Notes: generated from the sequence alone by a model not told the origin. Shown: positions 17,749 through 27,047, counted from the stretch's first letter. The stretch: DNA of 50,453 bases from Brachyspira sp. G79 (GCF_002379365.1 NZ_JQIU01000008.1:326131-376583); one strand, 5' to 3'. Numbers and translations are program-made.

Positions 17749-19047
17749 ATGCCACAATATAAAATAGTTCATTACATTAATCAGTTCTTCGCTAATATCG
17801 GCGGAGAGGAAAAAGCTGATATAGCTCCAGAAAAGAGAGACGGAGTTATAGGTCCTGGTGCAGGATTACAAGGCGAATTAAAAAAAGTAGGTATTGATGC
17901 TGAAATAGTTGCTACTGTTATATGCGGTGACTCTTATTTCAATGAGAATCTAGATAAAGCTAAAGCTGAAGTTTTAGAAATGATAAAAAGCTATAGCCCA
18001 GATTTAGTTATTGCTGGTCCTGCTTTCAATGCGGGACGTTATGGTACAGCTTGTGGTACTGTTGCTAAAATGGTACAAGATGAATTAAAAATTCCAGCTG
18101 TTACTGGTATGTACGTTGAAAACCCAGGTGCAGATATGTTTAAGAAAGATGTTTATATCGTTTCTACTAAAGATTCTGCTGCAGGTATGAGAAATGCTTT
18201 ACCAGTTATAGCTAAATTAGCTTCTAAACTTCTTAAAAAAGAAGAAATTGGAACTCCAGATGTTGAAGGATATATTCCAAGAGGAATACGTAAAGTATTA
18301 TTCAGAGATAAAATTGGTGCTGAAAGAGCTGTTGATATGCTTATACAAAAACTTAAAGGTGAAGCATTTACTACAGAATATCCAATGCCAGACTTTGACA
18401 GAGTAACTCCTGGTGAAGCTATTAAGGATATTACTAAAGCTAAAATAGCATTAGTAACAAGCGGTGGTATAGTACCATCAGGAAACCCAGACCATATAGA
18501 GTCTTCTTCTGCTTCTAAATATGGAAGATATTCTATAGATGATATGGGAGAAACAGCACATGGCGGTTATGACCCTACTTATGCTAACCAAGACCCTAAC
18601 AGAGTATTGCCTGTTGATGTATTAAAAGAGATACAAAAAGAAGGTAAGATAGGCGAGCTTTATCCTTATTACTATACTACAGTTGGTAACGGTACTTCAG
18701 TTAAAAATTCTAAAGCATTTGCTACTGAATTCGCTCAGACTTTAGTTAAAGATGGAGTTCAGGCTGTTATATTAACATCAACCTGAGGAACTTGTACTCG
18801 TTGCGGTGCAACGATGGTTAAAGCAATAGAAGCTACTGGAATACCTGTAGTTCATATTTGTACTATTGTTCCTATATCCTTAACAGTTGGTGCTAACAGA
18901 ATAGTTCCAGCAGTTGCTATACCTCACCCTCTAGGCAATCCTAACATGTCTAAAGAAGATGAGAAAAAATTAAGACGTACATTGGTTGAGAGAGCATTGA
19001 AAGCTTTAACAACTCCTGTAGATACACAAACAGTTTTTGAAGATTAA
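17749..19047 (+). CDS. grdB: Glycine reductase component B gamma, selenoprotein GrdB
   Basis: Selenoprotein subunit of glycine-specific component B. Its selenol attacks the activated glycine and forms Se-carboxymethyl-selenocysteine. Reading through TGA at 18784-18786 gives 432 residues with Sec346 in the motif U-G-T-C-T-R-C-G-A-T. The SECIS hairpin CGTTGC-GGT-GCAACG is at 18799-18813. The N terminus (YKIVHYINQFFANIGGEEKAD) is typical of the family. GGAGG lies before the ATG. Without recoding it would be split into a 345-residue piece and a 77-residue piece. Confidence 0.96.
18799..18813 (+). promoter_or_regulatory. SECIS apical hairpin of grdB
   Basis: Perfect 6-bp stem CGTTGC / GCAACG with loop GGT, starting 12 bases after the TGA; the loop is 18 bases from it. 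The same 15 bases occur in the second grdB-type gene at 26735-26749. Confidence 0.85.
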
Positions 19048-19109
19048 TTTGAAAATTTAAAATATTTATATATACTATTATATATAAATAAAAGTTTTAT
19101 AAAAATGAA

Positions 19110-19148
19110 GGGGGAGTACAAATATTTAATTATACTTGTATGTCCCCC
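19110..19148 (+). promoter_or_regulatory. Strong hairpin between grdB and grdC
   Basis: GGGGG (19110-19114) pairs with CCCCC (19144-19148), with inner pairing of TACAA and TTGTA. No T-tail follows. It is conspicuously G/C-rich for this DNA and is probably an mRNA processing or stabilising structure. Confidence 0.55.
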
Positions 19149-19194
19149 ATTATTTCATTCATTAAATAAAAAATAAATATTGGAGATTGAAAAG

Positions 19195-20781
19195 ATGAGT
19201 TATGCTGTATTAAAAGCTGCTGCTTATGCTATAGTACATGCCCCTGATATGGTTGTTAATAATGGTACTACGCAAACAGTAGAAAGAGAAGTTAATCCTG
19301 ATTCGGACTACTTGAAAAAACTTAAAGAACATCTTAGACCTTTTGAAGATGTTGTTAATTATGCACCTAACCAAACTTATATTGGTAATCTTCACCCAGA
19401 AGAATTGAAAAAACTTGCTTCTCAAGTATCTGAAGAAGTTAAAAAAGCTGGCGGAAGCTGGATAGGTGTGCCTTGTAAAGGTGAAAGAAATGGTAAATTC
19501 GGTGAAATTTTTGCTGAAGATGAATTCATCTTTATGATGAAAATATCTGATGTTTTTGAATTAGTATACTTAGAAGCTGAATTTGAGAAAAAAATGAAAG
19601 ATGCCTATATTGCTTCAGAATCTAAATATAAAACAGAAGAAGAAATCAATAAAGATTTAGCTCAGGTAAAATGTGAGACTAAAATCGATGAAATAGAAAA
19701 ATTAATAAAAGAAGAACATGCTGAAGGTTTATATTTCAATGAAAAATTAGTAGGCTGTATTAAAAGGGCACATGATGTTGATATTAACTTAAGCGCTCAT
19801 GTTATTTTTGAAAACTTAGCGGTTAAAGCTTCTGGCATTATGGCTTTAAAAGAACTTATTAGAAAGAAAAATATCGATCCTAAAACAGTAGATTTGGTTA
19901 TAGAATGTTCTGAAGAGGCTTGCGGTGATATGAACCAAAGAGGAGGCGGTAATTTCGCTAAAAGTATAGCTGAAGTTGCTGGAATACCTAATGCTACAGG
20001 TTTTGATATTAGAGGATTCTGTGCTGCTCCTTCCCATGCTTTGGTAACTGCTGCTTCTTTAGTAAAAGCTGGCTCTTATAAAAATGTAGTAATAGTTGCA
20101 GGAGGTGCCACTGCTAAATTGGGTATGAATGGTAAAAGCCATGTAACTAAAAATCTTCCTATTATTGAAGATATATTGGGTGCTTTTGCTGTACTTATCA
20201 GTGAGAATGACGGTGTACATCCAGTAATAAGAACAGATGTACTTGGAAGACACACTGTTGCTACAGGCTCTGCTCCTCAGGCTGTTATGACATCTTTGAT
20301 AGTAAATCCGTTAGAAAAAGCAAACTTAAAAGTTACAGATATAGATAAATATACTGTAGAAATGCAAAACCCTGATGTAACTAAACCTGCAGGTGCTGGT
20401 GATGTTCCAGAAGCTAATTATAAAATGATAGCTGCTATTGGTGTTAAAAAAGGTGATATAGAAAGAAGTCAAATAGCTGAATTCGTTGATAAGCATGGTA
20501 TGTCTGGTTGGGCTCCAACTCAAGGTCATATACCATCTGGAGTGCCTTATTTAGGTTATGCTATTGAAGATATTATGTCTGGTAAAATTAATCGTGTAAT
20601 GCTTATAGGTAAAGGTTCATTATTCTTAGGAAGAATGACTAATCTTTTTGACGGTATATCTGTTATTATCGAAAAAAATAACGGTGATAAATCTACAAGC
20701 GAAGGTGTTTCAAAAGAAGAAGTTAATAAACTTATTGCTAATGCTATGAGAGATTTCGCTAAAAGTATGTTAGGCGAGTAA
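19195..20781 (+). CDS. grdC: Glycine reductase component C, beta subunit
   Basis: Part of component C, which converts the selenoether-bound acetyl intermediate to an acetyl thioester and then, with phosphate, to acetyl phosphate. The 528-residue protein has a thiolase/FabH-like segment with a conserved Cys in DIRGFCAAPSHALVTAASLV, and the later AGAGDVPEANYKMIAAIGVKKGDI block typical of GrdC. The start at 19195 follows GGAG at 19182-19185; a TTG at 19180 overlaps that ribosome site. grdD begins 11 bases after its stop. Confidence 0.95.
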   Translation: MSYAVLKAAAYAIVHAPDMVVNNGTTQTVEREVNPDSDYLKKLKEHLRPFEDVVNYAPNQTYIGNLHPEELKKLASQVSEEVKKAGGSWIGVPCKGERNGKFGEIFAEDEFIFMMKISDVFELVYLEAEFEKKMKDAYIASESKYKTEEEINKDLAQVKCETKIDEIEKLIKEEHAEGLYFNEKLVGCIKRAHDVDINLSAHVIFENLAVKASGIMALKELIRKKNIDPKTVDLVIECSEEACGDMNQRGGGNFAKSIAEVAGIPNATGFDIRGFCAAPSHALVTAASLVKAGSYKNVVIVAGGATAKLGMNGKSHVTKNLPIIEDILGAFAVLISENDGVHPVIRTDVLGRHTVATGSAPQAVMTSLIVNPLEKANLKVTDIDKYTVEMQNPDVTKPAGAGDVPEANYKMIAAIGVKKGDIERSQIAEFVDKHGMSGWAPTQGHIPSGVPYLGYAIEDIMSGKINRVMLIGKGSLFLGRMTNLFDGISVIIEKNNGDKSTSEGVSKEEVNKLIANAMRDFAKSMLGE

Positions 20782-20792
20782 GGAGGTATTAG

Positions 20793-21968
20793 ATGAGTGA
20801 TGCTTCTAATTCAGCTATAAAATCTATGATAGGTGAAACTTTCCTTTCACTTGCTAATGCTTTAGAAACAGGTCAATTCGGAAAAAAAGTACGTGTTGGT
20901 ATTACAAACAGAGGTTCTGAGCATGGTGCGGATGCTGTATCTCTTGGCGGTGTAATAGCTATGAGCAGAAATAAAAATGTTGAAGTTGTTTTAATTGGTG
21001 AAAAAAATTCTACAGGATTACAAACAATAGAAACTGACTGCGATGAAAAAGCCCATAAAATAATGGAAGAAATGCTATCTAAAGGAGAATTGGATGCTTG
21101 TGTTACTATGCATTATCCTTTCCCTATAGGAGTATCTACTGTGGGAAGAGTTATATCTCAAGCTAATGGAAAAGAAGCATATATAGCTACTACTACAGGT
21201 ACTTCTGCTACAGTTAGAGATCAGGCTATGTTTAAAAATGCTATTTACGGAATAATAACAGCAAAAGCATGCGGTATACAAGAACCAACAGTTGGAATAC
21301 TTAATATTGATTCTGCCCGCACTGTAGAGAGAGCCTTAAAAGAATTAGCATCTAACGGATATAATATTAAATTCGGAGCTTCTAACCGTGCTGACGGCGG
21401 TGCAGTTTTGAGAGGAAATGATCTCATAACTGGTGCTGTTGATGTTGTTGTGTGCGATTCTCTTACAGGAAACATACTTATAAAGATGTTCTCATCATTT
21501 AACAGCGGCGGAAGCTATGAGGCTATAGGATATGGATATGGTCCTGGTATAGGATTCGGATTTAAAACTCCTATATTCATTATTTCAAGAGCTTCTGGTT
21601 CTAATGTTATTGCTGGTGCTATTGAATATGCTTATCAATGTATAAGTGGTAATTTAATAGATGTTATGAACAAAGAAGAAGAAGAAGTAAAAAAATATGG
21701 TTTTGATGCTATTTTAGATAGTTTAAAACCTAAAGCAAATGCTTCTTCAGGTGGAGAAAAATCTAAACCTTCTGTAGCTAAAGAAGTTGTAACTGCTCAA
21801 ATTCCTGGTGTTGAAGTTATGGATTTGGATGCAGCTGTTGATTTGGTTATGGAAAATGGTATATATGCTGAGTCTGGTATGGGCTGTACTGGACCTATTA
21901 TATTAGTAAGTGATAAGAATAAAGAGAATGCAGAAAATATTTTGAGAAAAGGCGGATTTATATCTTAG
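20793..21968 (+). CDS. grdD: Glycine reductase component C, alpha subunit
   Basis: Acyl-carrying subunit of component C, with a PlsX-like fold; its thiol holds the acetyl group before phosphorolysis to acetyl phosphate. The 391-residue protein has the C-terminal motif GMGCTGPIILVS with the likely acyl-carrying C365, and the VGITNRGSEHGAD block near the N terminus. AAGGAGG overlaps the grdC stop, so the two are translationally close. It ends the first grd operon before a strong terminator. Confidence 0.95.
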   Translation: MSDASNSAIKSMIGETFLSLANALETGQFGKKVRVGITNRGSEHGADAVSLGGVIAMSRNKNVEVVLIGEKNSTGLQTIETDCDEKAHKIMEEMLSKGELDACVTMHYPFPIGVSTVGRVISQANGKEAYIATTTGTSATVRDQAMFKNAIYGIITAKACGIQEPTVGILNIDSARTVERALKELASNGYNIKFGASNRADGGAVLRGNDLITGAVDVVVCDSLTGNILIKMFSSFNSGGSYEAIGYGYGPGIGFGFKTPIFIISRASGSNVIAGAIEYAYQCISGNLIDVMNKEEEEVKKYGFDAILDSLKPKANASSGGEKSKPSVAKEVVTAQIPGVEVMDLDAAVDLVMENGIYAESGMGCTGPIILVSDKNKENAENILRKGGFIS

Positions 21969-22037
21969 GTTAAGATTATCTGCTGTAAAGACTAATAACG
22001 ATTATAGTAACTTTTTTTACTAAACTTTGTAAATTAT

Positions 22038-22083
22038 GGAAACATTAGATATAAAAAATAATATCTAGTGTTTCCATTTTTTT
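22038..22083 (+). terminator. Terminator of the grdEABCD operon
   Basis: Inverted repeat of about 15 bp, GGAAACATTAGATAT / ATATCTAGTGTTTCC with one G-U pair (22038-22075), followed by A and a long T-run. Confidence 0.9.
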
Positions 22084-22118
22084 ATTTCATTAAAATATTA
22101 AAATCATAGGAGTTTATT

Positions 22119-22154
22119 ATGCGTTTAGTTTATTTTATTACTTATACTACATAG
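22119..22154 (+). CDS. Possible 11-residue leader peptide before the AGCS symporter
   Basis: TAGGAG at 22107-22112 precedes ATG CGT TTA GTT TAT TTT ATT ACT TAT ACT ACA TAG (peptide MRLVYFITYTT). The ORF runs into the 5' arm of the terminator-like hairpin at 22141-22200. A chance AT-rich mini-ORF cannot be excluded. Confidence 0.35.
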   Translation: MRLVYFITYTT

Positions 22155-22200
22155 ATTTTAATTAATAATTACTGATTAAATCTAATTAGTATAAGTTTTT
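22141..22200 (+). terminator. Terminator-like hairpin upstream of the AGCS symporter
   Basis: CTTATACTA (22141-22149) pairs with TAGTATAAG (22187-22195) and inner AGATTT (22153-22158) with AAATCT (22178-22183); five T follow (22196-22200). It lies between the mini-ORF and the symporter start, as in an attenuator. Confidence 0.45.
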
Positions 22201-22272
22201 ACCAATTCATTGTATGTAATAATGTATAATGAAAGTTTTATTATTGTCAAATTAAAAAAAGAGGAGAAAATT

Positions 22273-23706
22273 ATGACATTTGAACAATTTAATGATCAAT
22301 TATTAGTAATAGTTAATAAGGTTGCTGGTTTTTTATGGGATCCTTTACTAATTATATTGCTAGTAGGTACTGGTCTATTTCTTACTTTTAGATTGAAATT
22401 TGTTCAAGTAAGAGAATTTATTTATAGTGCTAAACGCACATTTAAAGGCTCTTCATCTTCAAAAAAAGGAGGAGCTGAAGAAGGAAAAATCAGTTCTTTC
22501 CAATCATTAGCTACTTCTATAGCAGGGCAAGTTGGTACTGGTAACTTAACAGGTACAGCTACTGCTTTATTAGCAGGAGGTCCCGGAGCTGTGTTCTGGT
22601 TGTGGGTATCTTCATTTTTGGGTATGGCTACTATATTTGCTGAAGCTAGTTTAGCAATTCATTTTAGAGAAAAAACTAAAGAAGGTAAATGGATAGGAGG
22701 ACCTTCATATTATATAAAACAAGCATTTAAAAATAGTTTTGGTAAATTTTTAGCAGGTTTATTCTCTATATTAATAATACTTGCTTTAGGATTTATGGGT
22801 AATATGGTGCAGTCAAACTCTATAGGTGTTGCTTTTAATAATGCTTTTGGTATTAATAAAATTATAATCGGGGTAGTTGTTGCTGTACTTGCAGGATTTA
22901 TATTTTTAGGCGGTATAGGAAGAATAGCTAAAACTACAGAAAAAATAGTTCCTATAATGGGTGTATTATATATATTAGGTGCTCTTGCTTTTTTAATCCT
23001 TAATATAGGCAAAATTCCTCAAGCTTTCCAAATGATATTTGTTGGTGCTTTTAATCCTCAGGCTGTAGTTGGAGGTGCTATAGGTATAGGTGTAATGAAT
23101 GCTGTACGTTTAGGTATTGCAAGAGGTTTATTCTCTAATGAAGCTGGTATGGGTTCTACTCCTCATGCCCATGCTTTGGCTGATGTTGATCATCCATGCG
23201 AACAAGGTGCTGTTGCTATAATGGGTGTATTTGCAGTATTTCTAGTTGTAACTTTGACTTCTTTAGTAATGCTTACTTCTGGGGTTTTGGACCAAGTATA
23301 TAATACTGGTGTAACTCAGGCTACTATTCCAGAAACACTTAAAGGTATAGGTTTGGCACAGGAATCTTTCAAAACTAAATTTGGAACTATAGGTGTTATG
23401 TTTGTAGCAATATCTTTATTCTTCTTTGCATTCTCTACAATTATTGCTTGGTATTTCTTTGGTGAGCAAAATATCAGATATTTGTTTGGTGAAAAAGCTG
23501 TAAGAGTATATTCTATACTTGCTATAATATTTATATTCATAGGTTCTACTTTAAAAGTTGATTTAGTATGGTCTTTATCTGACTGTTTCAATGCTATGAT
23601 GGTTATTCCTAACATTATAGGTGTATTGGCTTTAAGCGGTACAGTTGCTGTTTTGGCTAATGATTATCAGAAATTCAAAAAAGATAGAGATGATAAAGAT
23701 AAATAA
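22273..23706 (+). CDS. AGCS-family sodium:alanine/glycine symporter
   Basis: Inner-membrane sodium-coupled importer of 477 residues with about ten hydrophobic spans. AGCS signatures are visible: GQVGTGNLTGTATALLAGGPGAVFW near residue 80, GGPSYYIK, and GLFSNEAGMGSTPHAHA in the second half. Its position right behind grdEABCD suggests that it supplies glycine to the reductase, which is an inference from context. The start at 22273 follows GAGGAG; the longer frame from 22210 has no ribosome site. A leader hairpin and mini-ORF may control it. Confidence 0.92.
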   Translation: MTFEQFNDQLLVIVNKVAGFLWDPLLIILLVGTGLFLTFRLKFVQVREFIYSAKRTFKGSSSSKKGGAEEGKISSFQSLATSIAGQVGTGNLTGTATALLAGGPGAVFWLWVSSFLGMATIFAEASLAIHFREKTKEGKWIGGPSYYIKQAFKNSFGKFLAGLFSILIILALGFMGNMVQSNSIGVAFNNAFGINKIIIGVVVAVLAGFIFLGGIGRIAKTTEKIVPIMGVLYILGALAFLILNIGKIPQAFQMIFVGAFNPQAVVGGAIGIGVMNAVRLGIARGLFSNEAGMGSTPHAHALADVDHPCEQGAVAIMGVFAVFLVVTLTSLVMLTSGVLDQVYNTGVTQATIPETLKGIGLAQESFKTKFGTIGVMFVAISLFFFAFSTIIAWYFFGEQNIRYLFGEKAVRVYSILAIIFIFIGSTLKVDLVWSLSDCFNAMMVIPNIIGVLALSGTVAVLANDYQKFKKDRDDKDK

Positions 23707-23733
23707 TTTATAAATTAATTTAATCTTTTTATG

Positions 23734-23768
23734 GGACTTATATATGATTTATATAAGTCCTATTTTTT
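23734..23768 (+). terminator. Terminator of the AGCS symporter gene
   Basis: Perfect 11-bp arms GGACTTATATA / TATATAAGTCC (23734-23744 with 23750-23760) followed by a T-run. Confidence 0.9.
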
Positions 23769-23886
23769 TATGAAATATATTTATCAAATATAAATTTAAT
23801 AATAAAACTGTTTTTATGATGAATAAGAGATAATAAAAATTATTAAAAAATTATCTATAAAATAAAATAGTTTTGAAACAAGAATA

Positions 23887-23914
23887 TTGACAAAATATAT
23901 ATTTTGACTATAAT
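23887..23914 (+). promoter_or_regulatory. Consensus promoter of the second grd gene pair
   Basis: TTGACA (23887-23892), 16-bp spacer, TATAAT (23909-23914). The transcript would start near 23921, just ahead of the GCATC repeat tract, giving a leader of about 410 bases before the coding start at 24333. Confidence 0.75.
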
Positions 23915-23921
23915 ATATAAT

Positions 23922-24083
23922 ATGATGTATCTTGATTACTCAACATTAGGCATCGCATCGCATCGCATCGCATCGCATCGCATCGCATCGCATCGCATCG
24001 CATCGCATCGCATCGCATCGCATCGCATCGCATCGCATCGCATCGCATCGCATCGCATCGCATCGCATCGCATAATATTTTAA
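23922..24083 (+). CDS. Possible short ORF through the GCATC repeat, (IASHR)8
   Basis: Frame of 53 codons from ATG at 23922 to TAA at 24081-24083: MMYLDYSTLG, eight copies of the pentapeptide I-A-S-H-R, then IIF. The ATG lies at the predicted transcript start, so it would be read as a leaderless message; no ribosome site exists. The pentanucleotide never makes a stop in any frame, so openness alone proves little. It may be only a repeat artefact. Confidence 0.25.
   Translation: MMYLDYSTLGIASHRIASHRIASHRIASHRIASHRIASHRIASHRIASHRIIF
23950..24073. repeat. Pentanucleotide tandem repeat (GCATC)n, about 25 units
   Basis: Twenty-four perfect units plus four bases, without a single interruption, in the 5' leader of the second grd pair. 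A tract this long and pure is expected to change length by slippage. Five is not a multiple of three, so each unit change shifts any frame crossing it. Confidence 0.97.
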
Positions 24084-24332
24084 ATCATCTTAAGAAAAAA
24101 TCAGAATTTATATTTATAGAAATAATTTCAAATTTCCAAGTACAAATTTATTTAAAAATTCAAAAATATAATTTCATTTTATATATATCTCAAAAGAATA
24201 ATTTCTTATCAAATTTATCTTTAATACATTACATAAAGGTAAGAACTAAAATCTAATATTTTAAATTATTTAATTTCATTAAGCAAATTATCCTATTTTC
24301 ATTTCTTATAAATTAGTAAAAAGGAGAGAATT
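24074..24332. other. Leader between the repeat tract and the second grdE-type gene
   Basis: AT-rich stretch. The frame beginning at 24074 is open for 60 codons to TAA at 24254-24256 and would join the upstream ATG if the repeat lost one unit. A good ribosome site AAAAGGAG lies just before the ATG at 24333. Confidence 0.5.
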
Positions 24333-25655
24333 ATGGAATTACATATTGGAAATTTTTATGTAAAAGACATCAAATTTGGTGATAAGACCAAGTTTGAAAA
24401 CTCTACTTTAACAATCAATAAAGAGGAGGCTTTAAGTATTGTTAAAGAAGACAATCATATTACTGAGGCAGATATTATTATTGTTAAGCCTGGTGATATG
24501 GTTAGAATAGTTCCTGTTAAGGAGGCTATAGAGCCAAGATGCCGTTTAGACGGTAAAACTATTTTTCCGGGTGTTTTAGGTCCTATGTACAGAGCAGGTG
24601 ACGGAGTTATGCATGCTCTTAAAAACTGCAGTGTATTGGCGGTAGGAAAACATTGGGGCGGATTCCAAGATGGATTAATAGATATGGGAGGAGAAGGTGC
24701 TAAATATACATATTATTCAAGTCTTCTAAATGTATGTTTGGTTGCTGATACCGATGAAGAGTTTGAAAAAAGAGAACAGCAAAAGAAAAACAAAGCACTT
24801 CGCTGGGCTGGTATGAGACTTGCTGAATATTTAGGAAATTGTGTAAAAGAACAAAAACCTGAAGAGGTAGAAACTTATTCTCTTCCAAGTATAACAGACG
24901 CTTCAAGAGATGCTAAATTAGCTAAAGTAGCTTTAGTACTTCAGGCACAATCACAGATGGAAAATGACGGATATAATGATTTAGTTTATGGTTGGGATAC
25001 AAACAGAATGCTTCCAACTTTAATGCATCCTAATGAAATATTAGGCGGAGCTGTTATATCAGGTTCATTTATGCCTTGTTCTTCTAAATGGTCAACTTAT
25101 GATTTTCAAAATTTTCCAATGATCAAAAAATTATTTTCAGAACATGGAAAAACTATTAATTTTTTAGGAGTTATTTTTTCTAATCTTAATGTTGCTTTAG
25201 ACCAAAAAGAAAGAGCTGCATTATTCGTAGCACAAATAGCTAATAATATAGGGGCTGATGCTGCTATAGTAGCTGAAGAAGGATACGGTAACCCTGATGC
25301 AGACTTTATTGCATGTATAGTTGCTTTAGAAGATGCTAAAGTAAAAACTGTTGGTTTGACTAATGAATGTACTGGAAGAGACGGAGCTTCTCAGCCATTG
25401 GTAACATTAGATGAAAAAGCAGATGCTATAGTATCATGTGGAAATGTATCTGAGATGATAGAACTTCCTCCTATGCCTACAGTTATAGGAGAATTAGAAT
25501 CATTGGCAAGGGACGGATTGTCAGGCGGATGGAGTAATGATGCTGTGTTAGGTCCTTCAGTTAGAGAAGATGGTTCTATTATTATGGAAAATAATGCTAT
25601 GTTCTGCGGTGATATGGTTGTAGGTTGGTCTACAAAAACTATGGCAGAGTTTTAA
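24333..25655 (+). CDS. grdI: Component B alpha/beta-type subunit of a second reductase, probably betaine
   Basis: Paralogue of grdE, 440 residues, sharing MVRIVPVKEAIEPRCRLDG, EEGYGNPDADF and TGRDGASQ. Where GrdE has the cleavable Asn241-Cys242, this protein has Ser-Phe in SGSFMPCSSKWS, and the nearest Cys is three residues later. Loss of the pyruvoyl site fits a substrate with a quaternary or secondary nitrogen, because betaine cannot form a Schiff base. The BCCT transporter downstream supports betaine over sarcosine (GrdG). The subtype call is therefore inference; membership in the family is clear. Confidence 0.78.
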   Translation: MELHIGNFYVKDIKFGDKTKFENSTLTINKEEALSIVKEDNHITEADIIIVKPGDMVRIVPVKEAIEPRCRLDGKTIFPGVLGPMYRAGDGVMHALKNCSVLAVGKHWGGFQDGLIDMGGEGAKYTYYSSLLNVCLVADTDEEFEKREQQKKNKALRWAGMRLAEYLGNCVKEQKPEEVETYSLPSITDASRDAKLAKVALVLQAQSQMENDGYNDLVYGWDTNRMLPTLMHPNEILGGAVISGSFMPCSSKWSTYDFQNFPMIKKLFSEHGKTINFLGVIFSNLNVALDQKERAALFVAQIANNIGADAAIVAEEGYGNPDADFIACIVALEDAKVKTVGLTNECTGRDGASQPLVTLDEKADAIVSCGNVSEMIELPPMPTVIGELESLARDGLSGGWSNDAVLGPSVREDGSIIMENNAMFCGDMVVGWSTKTMAEF

Positions 25656-25666
25656 GGAGCTTAAAA

Positions 25667-26989
25667 ATGAAAAAAGGTATTTTATATATAAATCAATTTT
25701 TTGCTGGAGTAGGCGGAGAAGACATGGCTGATTATAAGCCTGAAATTAAATCAGAGTTAATCGGACCTGCTGCGGCATTTTCTAAGCATCTTAAAGGAGA
25801 GGTAGAAATTACTCATACTATTATATGCGGAGATAATTTCATCGGAAGTAATCCAGATGAGGCTTTGAATATTATAATTGGATTTTTAAAAGATAAAGAG
25901 TTTGATATATTTTTTGCAGGTCCTGCTTTTAGAGCTGGACGTTACGGTGTTGCATGTGGTAAAGTATGTAAGGCTGTAAAAGATCAATTCAAAGTTCCTG
26001 TAATCACTTCTATGAATGATGAAAATCCTGGTGTTGATATGTTCAAAAAAGATATGTACATATTTAAAGGTGGTGCTTCTGCTGCTGCTATGGGTAAAGA
26101 TACTTTAGCTATGAGTAAGTTTGCTGTTAAACTTTTAAAAGGTGAAGAGACTTTACCTGCTTCAGAAGAGGGCTATTTTGGAAGAGGTGTTAGAAAACAA
26201 ATTTGGACAAAAGATAATGTTCCAGCTACTGAAAGAGTTATGGATATGCTTCTTAAAAAGATTAAAGGAGAGCCGTTTACTTCTGAGCTTATTATACCTA
26301 AAAAAGAATTAGTACCTATAGCAAAAGCTGTAACAAAAGAAGAATTAAAGAAATTAGAAGTAGCTATAGTAACAAGCGGTGGTATAGTTCCAGTAGGAAA
26401 CCCAGACAGAATACAATCTGCATCTGCTACTAAATGGGGTAAATATGATATATCTAATTTAGATGATTTGGTAGAAGGTGAGTATATGACTATACATGCT
26501 GGTTTTGACCCTGCTGCTGCTAATGAAGACCCAGACAGAATAGTTCCGCTTGATGTTTTAAGAGCTTATCAGAAAGAAGGAAAAATAGGCGGCGTATATA
26601 AATATTTCTATTCTACAGTTGGTACTGGTACTACTCAGGCTGAAGCTGCACGTATGGGAAGAGAAATTGCTGATGAATTAGTGGAAGCTGGAATAAAAGT
26701 TGCTTTACTTGTTTCTACTTGAGGAACTTGTACTCGTTGCGGTGCAACGATGACAAAAGAAATAGAAAAAGCTGGAATAACTATAGTTCAGATTGCCAAC
26801 TTAATACCTGTTGCAAAAAGTGTTGGTGCTAACAGAATGGTTCCTGCTATATCTATACCATATCCTTTGGGCGATCCTGCAACTACTAAAGAAGAACAAT
26901 GGGCTTTACGTTATCACAGAGTTGGTGTTGCTCTTGATGCTTTATGTACAGATATAAAAGAACAAACTGTATTTGAAGTAAAAATATAA
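25667..26989 (+). CDS. grdH: Selenoprotein B of the second reductase, probably betaine-specific
   Basis: Paralogue of GrdB with selenocysteine. Reading through TGA at 26720-26722 gives 440 residues with Sec352 in U-G-T-C-T-R-C-G-A-T. The SECIS apical hairpin at 26735-26749 is identical to that of grdB. The start at 25667 has AAGGAG overlapping the stop of the previous gene; upstream starts overlap it. There is no grdA, grdC or grdD copy here, so these components must come from the first operon. Betaine as substrate is inferred from the BCCT neighbour; sarcosine (GrdF) is the alternative. Confidence 0.8.
26735..26749 (+). promoter_or_regulatory. SECIS apical hairpin of the second grdB-type gene
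   Basis: CGTTGC-GGT-GCAACG, identical to the grdB element, with the loop again 18 bases after the TGA. Confidence 0.85.
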
Positions 26990-27017
26990 TTTTTAAATAA
27001 ATTTCATTAATCATATG

Positions 27018-27047
27018 CAGTGCATTAATAATTATTTTGATGCACTG
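27018..27047 (+). promoter_or_regulatory. Hairpin between the grdH-like gene and the BCCT transporter
   Basis: Perfect arms CAGTGCAT / ATGCACTG (27018-27025 with 27040-27047) and no T-tail; probably an intercistronic stabilising or processing structure. Confidence 0.5.

Noticed and set aside
18814-19047. Independent 77-codon gene
   Set aside because: It is the part of grdB behind the selenocysteine UGA; the same applies to 26750-26989 in the second grdB-type gene.
23950-24073. CRISPR array
   Set aside because: The tract is a continuous 5-base tandem repeat with no spacers and no cas gene nearby.
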